A stretch of DNA of 64,000 nt from Zhouia spongiae (GTDB taxonomy: Bacteria > Bacteroidota > Bacteroidia > Flavobacteriales > Flavobacteriaceae), in NCBI RefSeq assembly GCF_022760175.1, contig NZ_CP094326.1:3708804-3772803 (forward strand). Direction: 5' to 3'. The notes under the pieces were generated by a model, which was not told the origin of the DNA, ran no database searches, and saw only the letters and a program-made list of their open reading frames with translations. The translations under genes and the position numbers were made by a program. The first letter of the stretch is position 1, and the number at the start of each line of letters is the position of its first letter. This document shows, in pieces, positions 25,484 through 34,171 of the stretch.

Positions 25484-28400
25484 TTAAAATGATGCATTTA
25501 TGCTAAATGAAACCGATCTTGCAAAAGGATAGTCGATACCTCGCTCTGCTTTAATTGTACCTGTTCTAAAGATATCGTTCATATAAGCTGTTACACGTAG
25601 GGTCTTCATGCCCAGATTGTCTAACCAGGGTTTATTTTCGACCCTGTACCCTAGATTAAAAGACTCCCCTACCAATACATCATTATCTTGAACAAAACGT
25701 GAAGAAATAGGTGTATTTTCTGAAATAGCTATCGATTTAAATCTTGTTACATCGCCAGGCTGTTGCCATCTGTCGTACAGAGCTCGTTTATCCTGATTAA
25801 GCAGGATATCATCGACACCAATATTTTCTACCTTGTTGTATAAAGCGGTATTAAAATCCTGTCCACCAAAACGATACCTTACGTTAAGCCCTAAACTGAA
25901 ACCTTTATAATTAAAATAATTGCTTAATATACCTTCAACTTTTGGGCGGGTAGAACCTACTACCACCTCATCTTCATAATCAAAATCAAAAGTAGTTTGT
26001 CCGTTTTTCTTTAAAAAAATCTCACGTCCGGTGGCCGGATCTATCCCTAATGAAGGTACAGCCCAAATATCATCAGGACTATTACCATCTCTGTAACGTC
26101 TCAACGAACCACTATCTAAAGCGTCTTCATCTAAATTTTGCAAGGTGTTACCAAAACCACCATATTCCATATTTACTATGGCCGCAGTAGCGCCTATTCT
26201 CCAGAATACTTGGTTTTCTAAATTGTTTATAATTTTAAAATTGGTAATAGCCTCAAAACCATCTACCTGTAAATAGCCCACATTTAAAGGGTAAGCCACC
26301 AAACCTGTAGACGAGGCCAGATTCACAGGTACCACCAATGGATCTGTTTTTTTCCTGTAGACATTTAGTTGAGCATCAAATCGGCTGTTGAACAGGGCTA
26401 TATCCAAACCTAAGTTCATATCGAATGTACGTTGCCACTCTAAATCCGGGTTTGCATAAGTAGTTAGCCTAAGCCCTGGTCCAAAATAGTTAATCAGATC
26501 GCTGTAATTATAAACCGACGTTGACGCTACGCTACCCAAACTTTGATTACCTGTATATCCAAACGTTTGTCTTAACCTTAATAAGTTAACCACACTTGGC
26601 ATCCCTAATTCTTTATGTATGTTCCAACCTAAACCTACAGACCAGAATGGTGAATATTTTTCGTTAGAACCAAACGCCGTAGAACCGTCCAAGCGGTAAT
26701 TTGCATCTAAAAAGTATTTATTATCGTAAGCATAGTTTACAGACCCCATAACATTATTTCTACGGTATTTTCCAGTAAAATACGTTGGTTTTGCATTTGG
26801 GTCGTAGCTAAATGAAAAACTAGGATTTCCATTAGTACCATTGGGAAATCCAACAGCTACCGTAGTATACACTTCATTATTTTGTTCTTCTATCTCTGTT
26901 CTTAAGTTTCCTGTAAGACTATGTTTTTCTGCAAAAACGTTGTGGTATACCAACATAGCATTGGCTATATAACTAAAGCTTTCGGTTTGTGTATTGGCAT
27001 ACTCTCCTTTTTCAAAAAAGGCAACATCATCAAAAATTGTTTCTTCAGGAGAAGTAAACACTTCGCGCTCTGAGCTTCCTTTTTTTAACTGAACCGCCCC
27101 TTGAAACCTTACATTAGAATTCAGTGTCCATATTAACCCTAAGTTATTTTGAACGTTAAGTCCCTGCGTAGTGTTGCGATTACTTAAAGTTGAACTGTAT
27201 AACGGATTTACAACATTATATCTATAGAAGCCTACTACATTAACATTCGATTCTAAGTATTTGGTTATTTCACCATCCTCATTATGTTTTCTATAATAAG
27301 GGTTAGCTTGTGCAAATTTTGAAAATGACCCGTAAGGCGATTCATCGGCCTCAGCCCCACTAACATACAATCTATTATAGATATTTAATTTCCCTTTTCT
27401 ATAGGTCAAATCTAAGTTTCCGCCCCAGGTATCTCTTCCGGAACCTTTCATGACTCCCTCTTGATTTCTATAATTCAAACCAGCATTAAAACGCAGCTCA
27501 TCTGTTCCGCCATCAACATATATCGCGTGTTTTTGAGTAAAGGCAGTTTGCACCGGTTCGCTTAACCAATAACTATCAACTCCTCTTGTTACATCGGCCA
27601 ACTTAACATTATAAAGACTGTCTAATACAGCTTGCCTCCTTGGATCATCTACATAATCTGTCCATCTGCCCGACAAACGTTCGAATTCTAATTTTTCTTC
27701 TGCATTCATTAAATTATAATCCGACAAATCGGGAATATCTACAGAAAAATCACCTGTGTAGCTTACACGGATTTCGCCTGCTGTTGGCTTTTTCGTTTCT
27801 ACTACAACAACACCGTTAGCTGCTTTTGAACCATACAACGCTGTTGAAGCTGCATCTTTTAGTATGGTAATAGAAGCGATGCGGTTCATATCTAAATCAA
27901 CTATAGTTCTTAAGTCAGTTTCAAACCCATCTAACACAAACAACGGACTATTAGGGTCTGTACCAAATTGATCACGTGCTGCATCAGTCGCTATACTTGT
28001 TTGCCCTCTCACTTCTATTGTTGGCAATACATTAGGATTCGATCCTTGAAGGTTATTTTCTAAAACGATAAACGAAGGATCTAACGTTTTTATACTTTGT
28101 ATAATATTCTGATTCCCAATAGCTTTCAATTCTTCTCCGGATATTGTATTAACAGCCCCCGTATAGGTTTCCTTTTTACGTTCTACAATACCCGTAACCA
28201 CAACAGCGTCCAGTTCTGCTACATCAAGAGCCATCTTAACATTGATGGTTTTATCATTAGCTGATATCTCCTGCGTAAGATATCCTATATAGCTAAAAGA
28301 AAGTACAGCTCCTTTTTTAACAGTAATCTCAAAGACACCATCAAAATCTGTAACAACACCCCTTCTTTCTTCACTTACCACTACTGTTACCCCAGGTAAA

Positions 28401-28825
28401 GGTTGTCCATTTTCGTCCGTCACAACCCCCTTAACTGTAATCATTTCCTGATCTGCCAATTCATCAACCGGAATAATCAAATAGAGCCCTTCTCCTTGTT
28501 TTTCCACAGAGAAACGACTCCCTATTAAACTGGATATAGCTTCTATCAGGTCTGTTTTATCAAACCTGACCTTAACAACCTTATTTACATCGAGTTCTTT
28601 ATCACTGTAAAAGAAATCAACATTAGCAGAGTTCCCTATTTCTTTCAGTGCTTCATGCAACGTAACCTTTCCCAGATTCAAGGTTACTTTTTGCGAAAAT
28701 GCGAATGCGGTGACATTCAAAAATAAAATACAGAATACAATAAGCGATCGCTTCATAATCCACATAATTTGTCGCTCATACCGCTCGAGAAATCCGAGGA
28801 TTTCCCACGATAGAATTTTTTTCAT
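25484..28825 (-). CDS. SusC/RagA TonB-dependent receptor with N-terminal STN signalling domain
   Basis: 1113 aa. The frame opens with 'MKKILSWEILGFLERYERQ' before a second Met that begins the real-looking signal peptide 'MKRSLIVFCILFLNVTAFAF'; the downstream Met (codon 21 or 24) may be the true start. Domains in order: STN/secretin-like (about 47-115), CarboxypepD_reg-like (about 130-200, 'GVVTDENGQPLPGVTVVV'), TonB plug (about 215-340, with 'ATALYGSKAANGVVVVETKK') and the beta-barrel ending in '...SFSINASF'. The STN domain is the part that contacts a FecR-type anti-sigma factor, and both FecR and an ECF sigma are encoded directly upstream. So ligand binding should switch on this locus. Confidence 0.95.
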   Translation of the reverse strand: MKKILSWEILGFLERYERQIMWIMKRSLIVFCILFLNVTAFAFSQKVTLNLGKVTLHEALKEIGNSANVDFFYSDKELDVNKVVKVRFDKTDLIEAISSLIGSRFSVEKQGEGLYLIIPVDELADQEMITVKGVVTDENGQPLPGVTVVVSEERRGVVTDFDGVFEITVKKGAVLSFSYIGYLTQEISANDKTINVKMALDVAELDAVVVTGIVERKKETYTGAVNTISGEELKAIGNQNIIQSIKTLDPSFIVLENNLQGSNPNVLPTIEVRGQTSIATDAARDQFGTDPNSPLFVLDGFETDLRTIVDLDMNRIASITILKDAASTALYGSKAANGVVVVETKKPTAGEIRVSYTGDFSVDIPDLSDYNLMNAEEKLEFERLSGRWTDYVDDPRRQAVLDSLYNVKLADVTRGVDSYWLSEPVQTAFTQKHAIYVDGGTDELRFNAGLNYRNQEGVMKGSGRDTWGGNLDLTYRKGKLNIYNRLYVSGAEADESPYGSFSKFAQANPYYRKHNEDGEITKYLESNVNVVGFYRYNVVNPLYSSTLSNRNTTQGLNVQNNLGLIWTLNSNVRFQGAVQLKKGSSEREVFTSPEETIFDDVAFFEKGEYANTQTESFSYIANAMLVYHNVFAEKHSLTGNLRTEIEEQNNEVYTTVAVGFPNGTNGNPSFSFSYDPNAKPTYFTGKYRRNNVMGSVNYAYDNKYFLDANYRLDGSTAFGSNEKYSPFWSVGLGWNIHKELGMPSVVNLLRLRQTFGYTGNQSLGSVASTSVYNYSDLINYFGPGLRLTTYANPDLEWQRTFDMNLGLDIALFNSRFDAQLNVYRKKTDPLVVPVNLASSTGLVAYPLNVGYLQVDGFEAITNFKIINNLENQVFWRIGATAAIVNMEYGGFGNTLQNLDEDALDSGSLRRYRDGNSPDDIWAVPSLGIDPATGREIFLKKNGQTTFDFDYEDEVVVGSTRPKVEGILSNYFNYKGFSLGLNVRYRFGGQDFNTALYNKVENIGVDDILLNQDKRALYDRWQQPGDVTRFKSIAISENTPISSRFVQDNDVLVGESFNLGYRVENKPWLDNLGMKTLRVTAYMNDIFRTGTIKAERGIDYPFARSVSFSINASF

Positions 28826-28922
28826 ACATTTACATGTTTAGTTAGTTAATTATTTAAAGAGACTAGTTAATTAACAGCCTATACCGGTTAGTGCGGCCAA
28901 CACTTCCCGGTTTTTTTTGCTG

Positions 28923-30128
28923 TTATTTTTTTGATATAATTATTTCATATACTCCTGTTTTTGTTTTTTGTGCCGTATACCCTATACGTGCAGTCCTGCT
29001 GATCATTTCTAGAAGATCTTCCAGGGGGGCATCCTTTTTCGCCACCCCGGTAAAAGGCACCTTTCTCAGCTCTTCATCTTCAAACCTTACCTTAAAACCG
29101 TACCAGCGACCTACTTTTTTCAAGATACTCTCCAGTGAGCCCCGCTCAAAGTAAAACCTGCCATCTTTCCATGAGGTATGGTAACGGATATCCACATCAT
29201 ATACTTTCACCCCTTCTTTAGCCCCGAAGTTTAAATATCCCATTTCACCCGGAGAAAGGAAAACATCTTGTTTTGCATCCGTTGTTAGTTTAACTTTTCC
29301 TTCAACCAAAGTCGTGGCCACATATTCATCATTCGGATAGGCACTTATATTAAAGGAGGTTCCCAGCACGGTAATGTCTTCGTTTACTGTCCTCACCACA
29401 AACTCCCTGGTACCTTTCTTTACTTCAAAATAAGCTTCTCCTTTAAGCTCTACCAGTCTTTGCTTTCCTGTAAAACGTTCCGGGTACCTGATCGACGATG
29501 CAGAATTTAACCACACTTTACTACCATCAGGGAGTATCACCGTATAAATTCCTCCTACCGGCACATGCAACGTATTATACCTGGGCTCTTCTTCATTTGC
29601 TGCCTTATCCACATTGTAAGCCAATACATTTTGAGAATTAACAATCTGAATGCCTCCCGTTGTACGGACAGGCTGATTCTTCACCCTCGTAAGGTCTACC
29701 TCTGTACCGTCAGACAGTACAAGGGTTGCCTTTTCATAGCCCGGCTGGATCTCGGTTAACACCTGTTCTGTTATCACACGTTCTTTCTCCGACGAATAAT
29801 GGTTCCAGACCATGACTCCTGACACGGCAACCAATAAGATCGCCGCATACTTACTCAGGCGGTATAGTTTTTTACGGAAAGTTCCGGCTTCGTGACGCTT
29901 TATTTTTGACTGCAACTTCAAAAAAGCTTTATCCCTGTCCAGCGAACTGTAGAATTTCTGTTTGGAATTAATCTCGTCTTTATCAAGAATCCTGTCGTAA
30001 GCTTTTTTATTATGCCCGTTTTTCAACCAATGGTCCAGAATTACCTTCTCTTCCTCGTTCAACGTTTTCATAACTGATTTTGAAATCAGGGCTGCAATCT
30101 TATATTTTGATGGAATATCTTTATTCAT
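28923..30128 (-). CDS. FecR-family anti-sigma factor (DUF4974)
   Basis: 401 aa. The N-terminal cytoplasmic part (1-85) is followed by a single membrane helix 'YAAILLVAVSGVMVW' near 90-105. The periplasmic FecR domain includes 'LSDGTEVDLTRVKNQ', 'LPDGSKVWLNSASSIRYP' and 'VLGTSFNISAYP'. A C-terminal DUF4974 domain ends the protein ('GSLESILKKVGRWYGF'); it resembles STN and likely meets the STN domain of the SusC encoded 97 bases downstream. It would hold the ECF sigma inactive until signalled. Canonical order sigma-FecR-SusC-SusD is kept. Confidence 0.95.
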   Translation of the reverse strand: MNKDIPSKYKIAALISKSVMKTLNEEEKVILDHWLKNGHNKKAYDRILDKDEINSKQKFYSSLDRDKAFLKLQSKIKRHEAGTFRKKLYRLSKYAAILLVAVSGVMVWNHYSSEKERVITEQVLTEIQPGYEKATLVLSDGTEVDLTRVKNQPVRTTGGIQIVNSQNVLAYNVDKAANEEEPRYNTLHVPVGGIYTVILPDGSKVWLNSASSIRYPERFTGKQRLVELKGEAYFEVKKGTREFVVRTVNEDITVLGTSFNISAYPNDEYVATTLVEGKVKLTTDAKQDVFLSPGEMGYLNFGAKEGVKVYDVDIRYHTSWKDGRFYFERGSLESILKKVGRWYGFKVRFEDEELRKVPFTGVAKKDAPLEDLLEMISRTARIGYTAQKTKTGVYEIIISKK

Positions 30129-30217
30129 ATCTCATTAAAGTACATCAGGCAATCGTGTACTTCTCCTTTATTTTGTTAGTAAGAGTGATTAAAATGTAAA
30201 ATGGGTGGAAAAAAAAT

Positions 30218-30679
30218 CTAAAAAATTTGATTTTTTAACATCATAGATAAATATATCAACAGAAGCGGGTTGTCTTTCAGCTGGGTTTTAAGTAATTCTA
30301 TAGCTCTGGATCGTTGAGACTTAACAGTATTTACAGATATCCCCATATCTTCTGCTATATCTTTATATTTTAACCCTTCAAGGCAAGACAACTCAAACAC
30401 CCTTCTGCACTTTTCGGGCAGGGTATTTAAAGCGGCTATAAGGGTGGCATGGACTTCTTCCTCTATTATATATTCATCTTCCTGACTGACGGATTCTCCA
30501 AAACCGGAATCCAGGGATACTACTTTACTGTTTTTTTTCAGGTAGGCATAAGCCTTATTCCTGACCATCGTATATAAATAAGACTTCAGATCCATGACCT
30601 CCGCCAGATCGTTTTTACGTTCCCATAAATAAAGCATGCATTCTTCTACAATCTCTTCGGCTGCAAACGGATCTTTCAC
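30218..30679 (-). CDS. ECF-type RNA polymerase sigma factor; start codon uncertain
   Basis: 153 aa if translation starts at the GTG at 30679. Region 2 ('AAEEIVEECMLYLWERKNDL', 'VRNKAYAYLKKN') and region 4 ('TLPEKCRRVFELSCLEGLKY', 'ISVNTVKSQRSRAIELLK') are clear. However, the same frame stays open upstream to 30796 and encodes 'SSYREIFYNLYPRLLSFCIK', the conserved start of region 2 of these sigma factors. No ATG, GTG or TTG occurs in that extension; ATT at 30778 or 30751 would give 187 or 178 aa. So either a rare start codon is used, or the annotated protein is N-terminally short, or a base has changed. It should direct RNA polymerase to the SusC locus and be controlled by the adjacent FecR. 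Confidence 0.85.
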   Translation of the reverse strand: MKDPFAAEEIVEECMLYLWERKNDLAEVMDLKSYLYTMVRNKAYAYLKKNSKVVSLDSGFGESVSQEDEYIIEEEVHATLIAALNTLPEKCRRVFELSCLEGLKYKDIAEDMGISVNTVKSQRSRAIELLKTQLKDNPLLLIYLSMMLKNQIF

Positions 30680-31095
30680 ATACTTTATGCAGAATGAAAG
30701 TAACCTGGGATACAGGTTGTAAAATATTTCTCTATAAGAACTCGGAGTAATCTTTATATGTTTGGCTTGAGGGTTAATGATTATATAACGATTTGATTAC
30801 TATATTTTTAAAATGGTGATAAATATAAATTTTCTTTTTGTAAAACCGTTGCCGTAAACTTAAAATTCATCAAAATTCGGTAGGAATCCTTCAAATGTCA
30901 CATGAACAACATTCATACAAATACAAACGACTGTATTGTGTTTATTTGCTCATTGAATTTTATATATGAACAACATACCAGCAGAAACCGGGTTCTGAAG
31001 AATCCTTATATAATTGTGATAGAGATGCCATGCCTGTATACAAAAAAATCCCCGAAGAACGGGGATTTCAGTATTCCGGATAAAAGGTTGTTCTG
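30680..31095. other. Upstream region of the sigma gene
   Basis: 416 bases. The left ~117 bases hold the in-frame coding extension of the sigma factor (30680-30796). The remainder is AT-rich with no convincing gene or consensus -7 element. The right end contains the M16 peptidase terminator. Confidence 0.6.
31042..31068 (-). terminator. Terminator of the M16 peptidase gene
   Basis: On the minus strand AAATCCCCG-ttctt-CGGGGATTT, a 9-bp perfect stem, is followed by a T-run (31042-31048). It separates the peptidase transcript from the sigma-FecR-SusC operon. Confidence 0.9.
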
Positions 31096-33885
31096 TTATA
31101 AATTCTCAGGAATCAGAACCCCTTCAACCACATCAGACTTCTCAGCTATTGTACGGGCTGCTTTCTTTATATCGTTTTCTGTTATGGTATTAACAAGTGC
31201 TATATAATCGTTTAGCGTATAAATCTCTCTTCCGTAAAATACATTCGATGTAATAACACTCATCCAGTAACTGTTATTGTTCACAGCTTCTTTTCTGGAT
31301 TTGATCATGGCCATTTTCACCTCGTTAAAATCGTTTGCATTTATCTCTTCAGACAATTTGTTCACTTCATGATAGACAACACCGAGTAGCTGTTCTGTTT
31401 TATCAGGATTACAATCAAAACCTACAGAAACTGTATACCGTTCATCAGGTATATCGGTCAAGCTCCCGGAAGCTCCTACTCCGTAGCTCCCTCCTTCTTC
31501 TTCACGTATTACCTCGTGACAACTTTTTTCCAGTAACTGACCAAGCATACTTACTACCAACCCGTTCTTTAACGAATAAGGCATCTCCCCGTTAAAAATT
31601 ACACGTACCGTAGTCTGTGGCGTTTCCATCTCTTCTTTTACACGTACCACCGATTTTCCGTCTGCCGGAACATATTTGTGGTCGATATAAGATTCTTTTG
31701 CTCCCGACGGTTTTATATTTCCGATATATTTCTGAGCTAACTTCAGCACCTGGTCTTCATCGATATCGCCTACCAGTACAAATGTAAAGTCATCTGCTCC
31801 TTTAAACCTGTCCTTATATATATTTTGGAGCTTCTGAAAGTCTATTTGTTTCAATAGCGACTCGTTAAAAAGCAATGTTCTTTTATGGTGATCAGACATG
31901 GCTAAAGAAATAGAATCCTGTAGTGTACTCTTTTTATTCTTTTTCTTTTGTTCAAGTCCTTTTTCAAATCTTTTTATAGCCAGGTCATAAGCTTCCTGCT
32001 CAAATCTCGGGGCTTCAAAACTCAGGTACAGTTTTTTAAACAACACCTCTATATCAGACTTTGTACTGCGGCCCGAAACAGATTCCGACAATTCGCTAAG
32101 TCCCATACTTAAAGAAGTATTGGTTCCTGCCAATTTTTTACCCAGGGCTATTTTATCAAAATTACCCAATCCGGACTGTGATGCCACATATGTTACCGCA
32201 TCGGCAGAAGGAAGCATTGGCGTTTCCAACAATGAGGTTCCTCCCGGACTGTAACCTCTTATATAAATTACATCTTTATCGTATGTTGTAGGGTAAATAA
32301 CCACTTTCGCCCCATTGCTTAAAGTATACATATTAGCGTCTACCCCCTGAAGCTTTTCTTTTTTAATGACAGGCCTGGCTGTTAACTGCGCTGCAATCAA
32401 CGGCTCGTCTGAAGTAGTGTCTTCAAATGGTTTTAAATCTGATTGGTGTACTTTGTTATAGGTCTCCATAAAAGCATCTTCTCCCGGGTAATCCTTATCT
32501 TCCGGACCTGTAACGGCTACAACGATATCTTCTTTCTTATAATTGGCACGGATATGTTTTAACAAGTCTTCGTTACTGATCGTTTCTAAACGATTTACAA
32601 TATAGTCTACATTCCATGTCACATCCGGCATAGGGTTTTTAGAAAAGAAATGTGCATAGATACTATTGGCATAAGAATCGCTGCTGATCTTATCTTTGTT
32701 CTTTAAATAAGATAACTGATTGTTCTTAATAGAGATTTTAGCTCTTTGTAGTTCGCTTTCTGTAGCACCATGCGTTACAAACCGCAATAATTCGGTTAAT
32801 GCAAATTCAAAACTTTTTAGCTCCATTCCTGTTTTTGGCTGTATGTTCAGGCTCAGGATGTCTAACGGCCGTATAAAATTGGAGTATGAGTAACCTGCGC
32901 TCAATGCCGGACAATCAGGCTTCACCACCATTTCTTTATACCTGTTGTTAAGGATATAAGAAACCAGGCTTTCTTTCAGGCTATTGTCCAGGTATTCAAA
33001 TCCTTCACGTTTTTTGGCTTTGTTCCGTATATAGAACTGTACTCCCACCGTACCTACTTCTTTATCAAGAGACTTTATAAACCTGGTACCGCCATTCAGC
33101 GTAATGTCAAATTCTTTTCTTTCCGGCAGGTTCTTTTTTAAAGGTATCGACGAGAAAGTGGAGATGATGCGTTCTTCCATTTTATCAACATCTATATCTC
33201 CCACGACCACTACTGCCTGCTGATCCGGTCTATACCATCTTTTGTAATAATCTCTTAATTCGTCGTATTCAAAATTGTTCACGACAGACATCAAGCCGAT
33301 AGGCATTCGTTTGGCATATACCGATCCTTCCATCACGCCTTCCGTCCATATTTTTTCTGCGACTCTAAACCCAGGGGTGTTTCTGGTTCTCCATTCTTCG
33401 TTAATAACCCCCCGTTCTGCATCGATCTCTTTTTCGGTTAGCGATAAAGAGCCCGACCAGTCATGCAGCACCAATAAAGTAGAGTCTATCAGTTTCTGGT
33501 TGGTAACAGGTACTTTGCTGATATTGTATACTGTTTTATCAAACGCGGTAAATGCATTGATCTCTGAACCAAATTTCACTCCATTTTTTTCGAGGTAAGC
33601 CAGCATGCTTTTTTCGGGGTAATGCTCGGTACCGTTAAATGCCATGTGCTCCAGAAAATGTGCGAGTCCGCGTTGGGTGTCTTTCTCCAATACGGATCCG
33701 ACGTTCTGGGCAAAATAGAACGAAGCCCTCTCTTTAGGCTCTTCATTATGCTTAATGTAATAGTGCATTCCGTTAGGTAAAATCCCTTTACGGACCGAGG
33801 CATCGAAAGGCACCTCTTTTCCGGTTTGTGCATTTCCGCCAAAAAAGGTCATTAGCAGTAATGCTCCAAAAGTAAATATTCTCAT
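31096..33885 (-). CDS. M16-family zinc peptidase (insulinase/pitrilysin type)
   Basis: 929 aa from the ATG at 33885, which gives the signal peptide 'FTFGALLLMTFFGGNAQ'; the longer frame begins at a TTG. The inverted zinc motif HFLEH is in 'GLAHFLEHMAFNGTEHYP' near residue 75, with the distant Glu ligand in 'TEKEIDAERGVINEEWR'. Two M16 half-domains plus the M16_C regions fill the length, so both the active and the inactive half are in one chain, as in pitrilysin-type enzymes. Exported to the periplasm, it would degrade imported peptides too large for other peptidases. It is transcribed in the same direction as, and just before, the sigma-SusC locus, but ends in its own terminator. Confidence 0.94.
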   Translation of the reverse strand: MRIFTFGALLLMTFFGGNAQTGKEVPFDASVRKGILPNGMHYYIKHNEEPKERASFYFAQNVGSVLEKDTQRGLAHFLEHMAFNGTEHYPEKSMLAYLEKNGVKFGSEINAFTAFDKTVYNISKVPVTNQKLIDSTLLVLHDWSGSLSLTEKEIDAERGVINEEWRTRNTPGFRVAEKIWTEGVMEGSVYAKRMPIGLMSVVNNFEYDELRDYYKRWYRPDQQAVVVVGDIDVDKMEERIISTFSSIPLKKNLPERKEFDITLNGGTRFIKSLDKEVGTVGVQFYIRNKAKKREGFEYLDNSLKESLVSYILNNRYKEMVVKPDCPALSAGYSYSNFIRPLDILSLNIQPKTGMELKSFEFALTELLRFVTHGATESELQRAKISIKNNQLSYLKNKDKISSDSYANSIYAHFFSKNPMPDVTWNVDYIVNRLETISNEDLLKHIRANYKKEDIVVAVTGPEDKDYPGEDAFMETYNKVHQSDLKPFEDTTSDEPLIAAQLTARPVIKKEKLQGVDANMYTLSNGAKVVIYPTTYDKDVIYIRGYSPGGTSLLETPMLPSADAVTYVASQSGLGNFDKIALGKKLAGTNTSLSMGLSELSESVSGRSTKSDIEVLFKKLYLSFEAPRFEQEAYDLAIKRFEKGLEQKKKNKKSTLQDSISLAMSDHHKRTLLFNESLLKQIDFQKLQNIYKDRFKGADDFTFVLVGDIDEDQVLKLAQKYIGNIKPSGAKESYIDHKYVPADGKSVVRVKEEMETPQTTVRVIFNGEMPYSLKNGLVVSMLGQLLEKSCHEVIREEEGGSYGVGASGSLTDIPDERYTVSVGFDCNPDKTEQLLGVVYHEVNKLSEEINANDFNEVKMAMIKSRKEAVNNNSYWMSVITSNVFYGREIYTLNDYIALVNTITENDIKKAARTIAEKSDVVEGVLIPENL

Positions 33886-34171
33886 AAGTTTTAATGTTTT
33901 AGATATAGAACACCGTAAAGATATAAATGGGTGTAACAATCCTGGCTATTTGACATTTATTTAACTTTTTTATAGGTTTTTTACGAATAATGAATGGGGT
34001 TTTACATTTTTTACAATGGATGCCGCAAGTTCATGGGGTCTCTACGTCCTGTCTATCAAAGGATACTTCTATAAAAAAGCATGAATTAAACAAAAACGTA
34101 ACATTTAATAAATATTAGAATTAAAAATATTGAATAACATTGAGGTCGTTTTAAATAGTATAAAAGACATC

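Noticed and set aside
30902-31207. 101-codon plus-strand frame overlapping the M16 gene and its terminator
   Set aside because: Runs through a perfect terminator and antisense to a well-supported gene; no domain seen.
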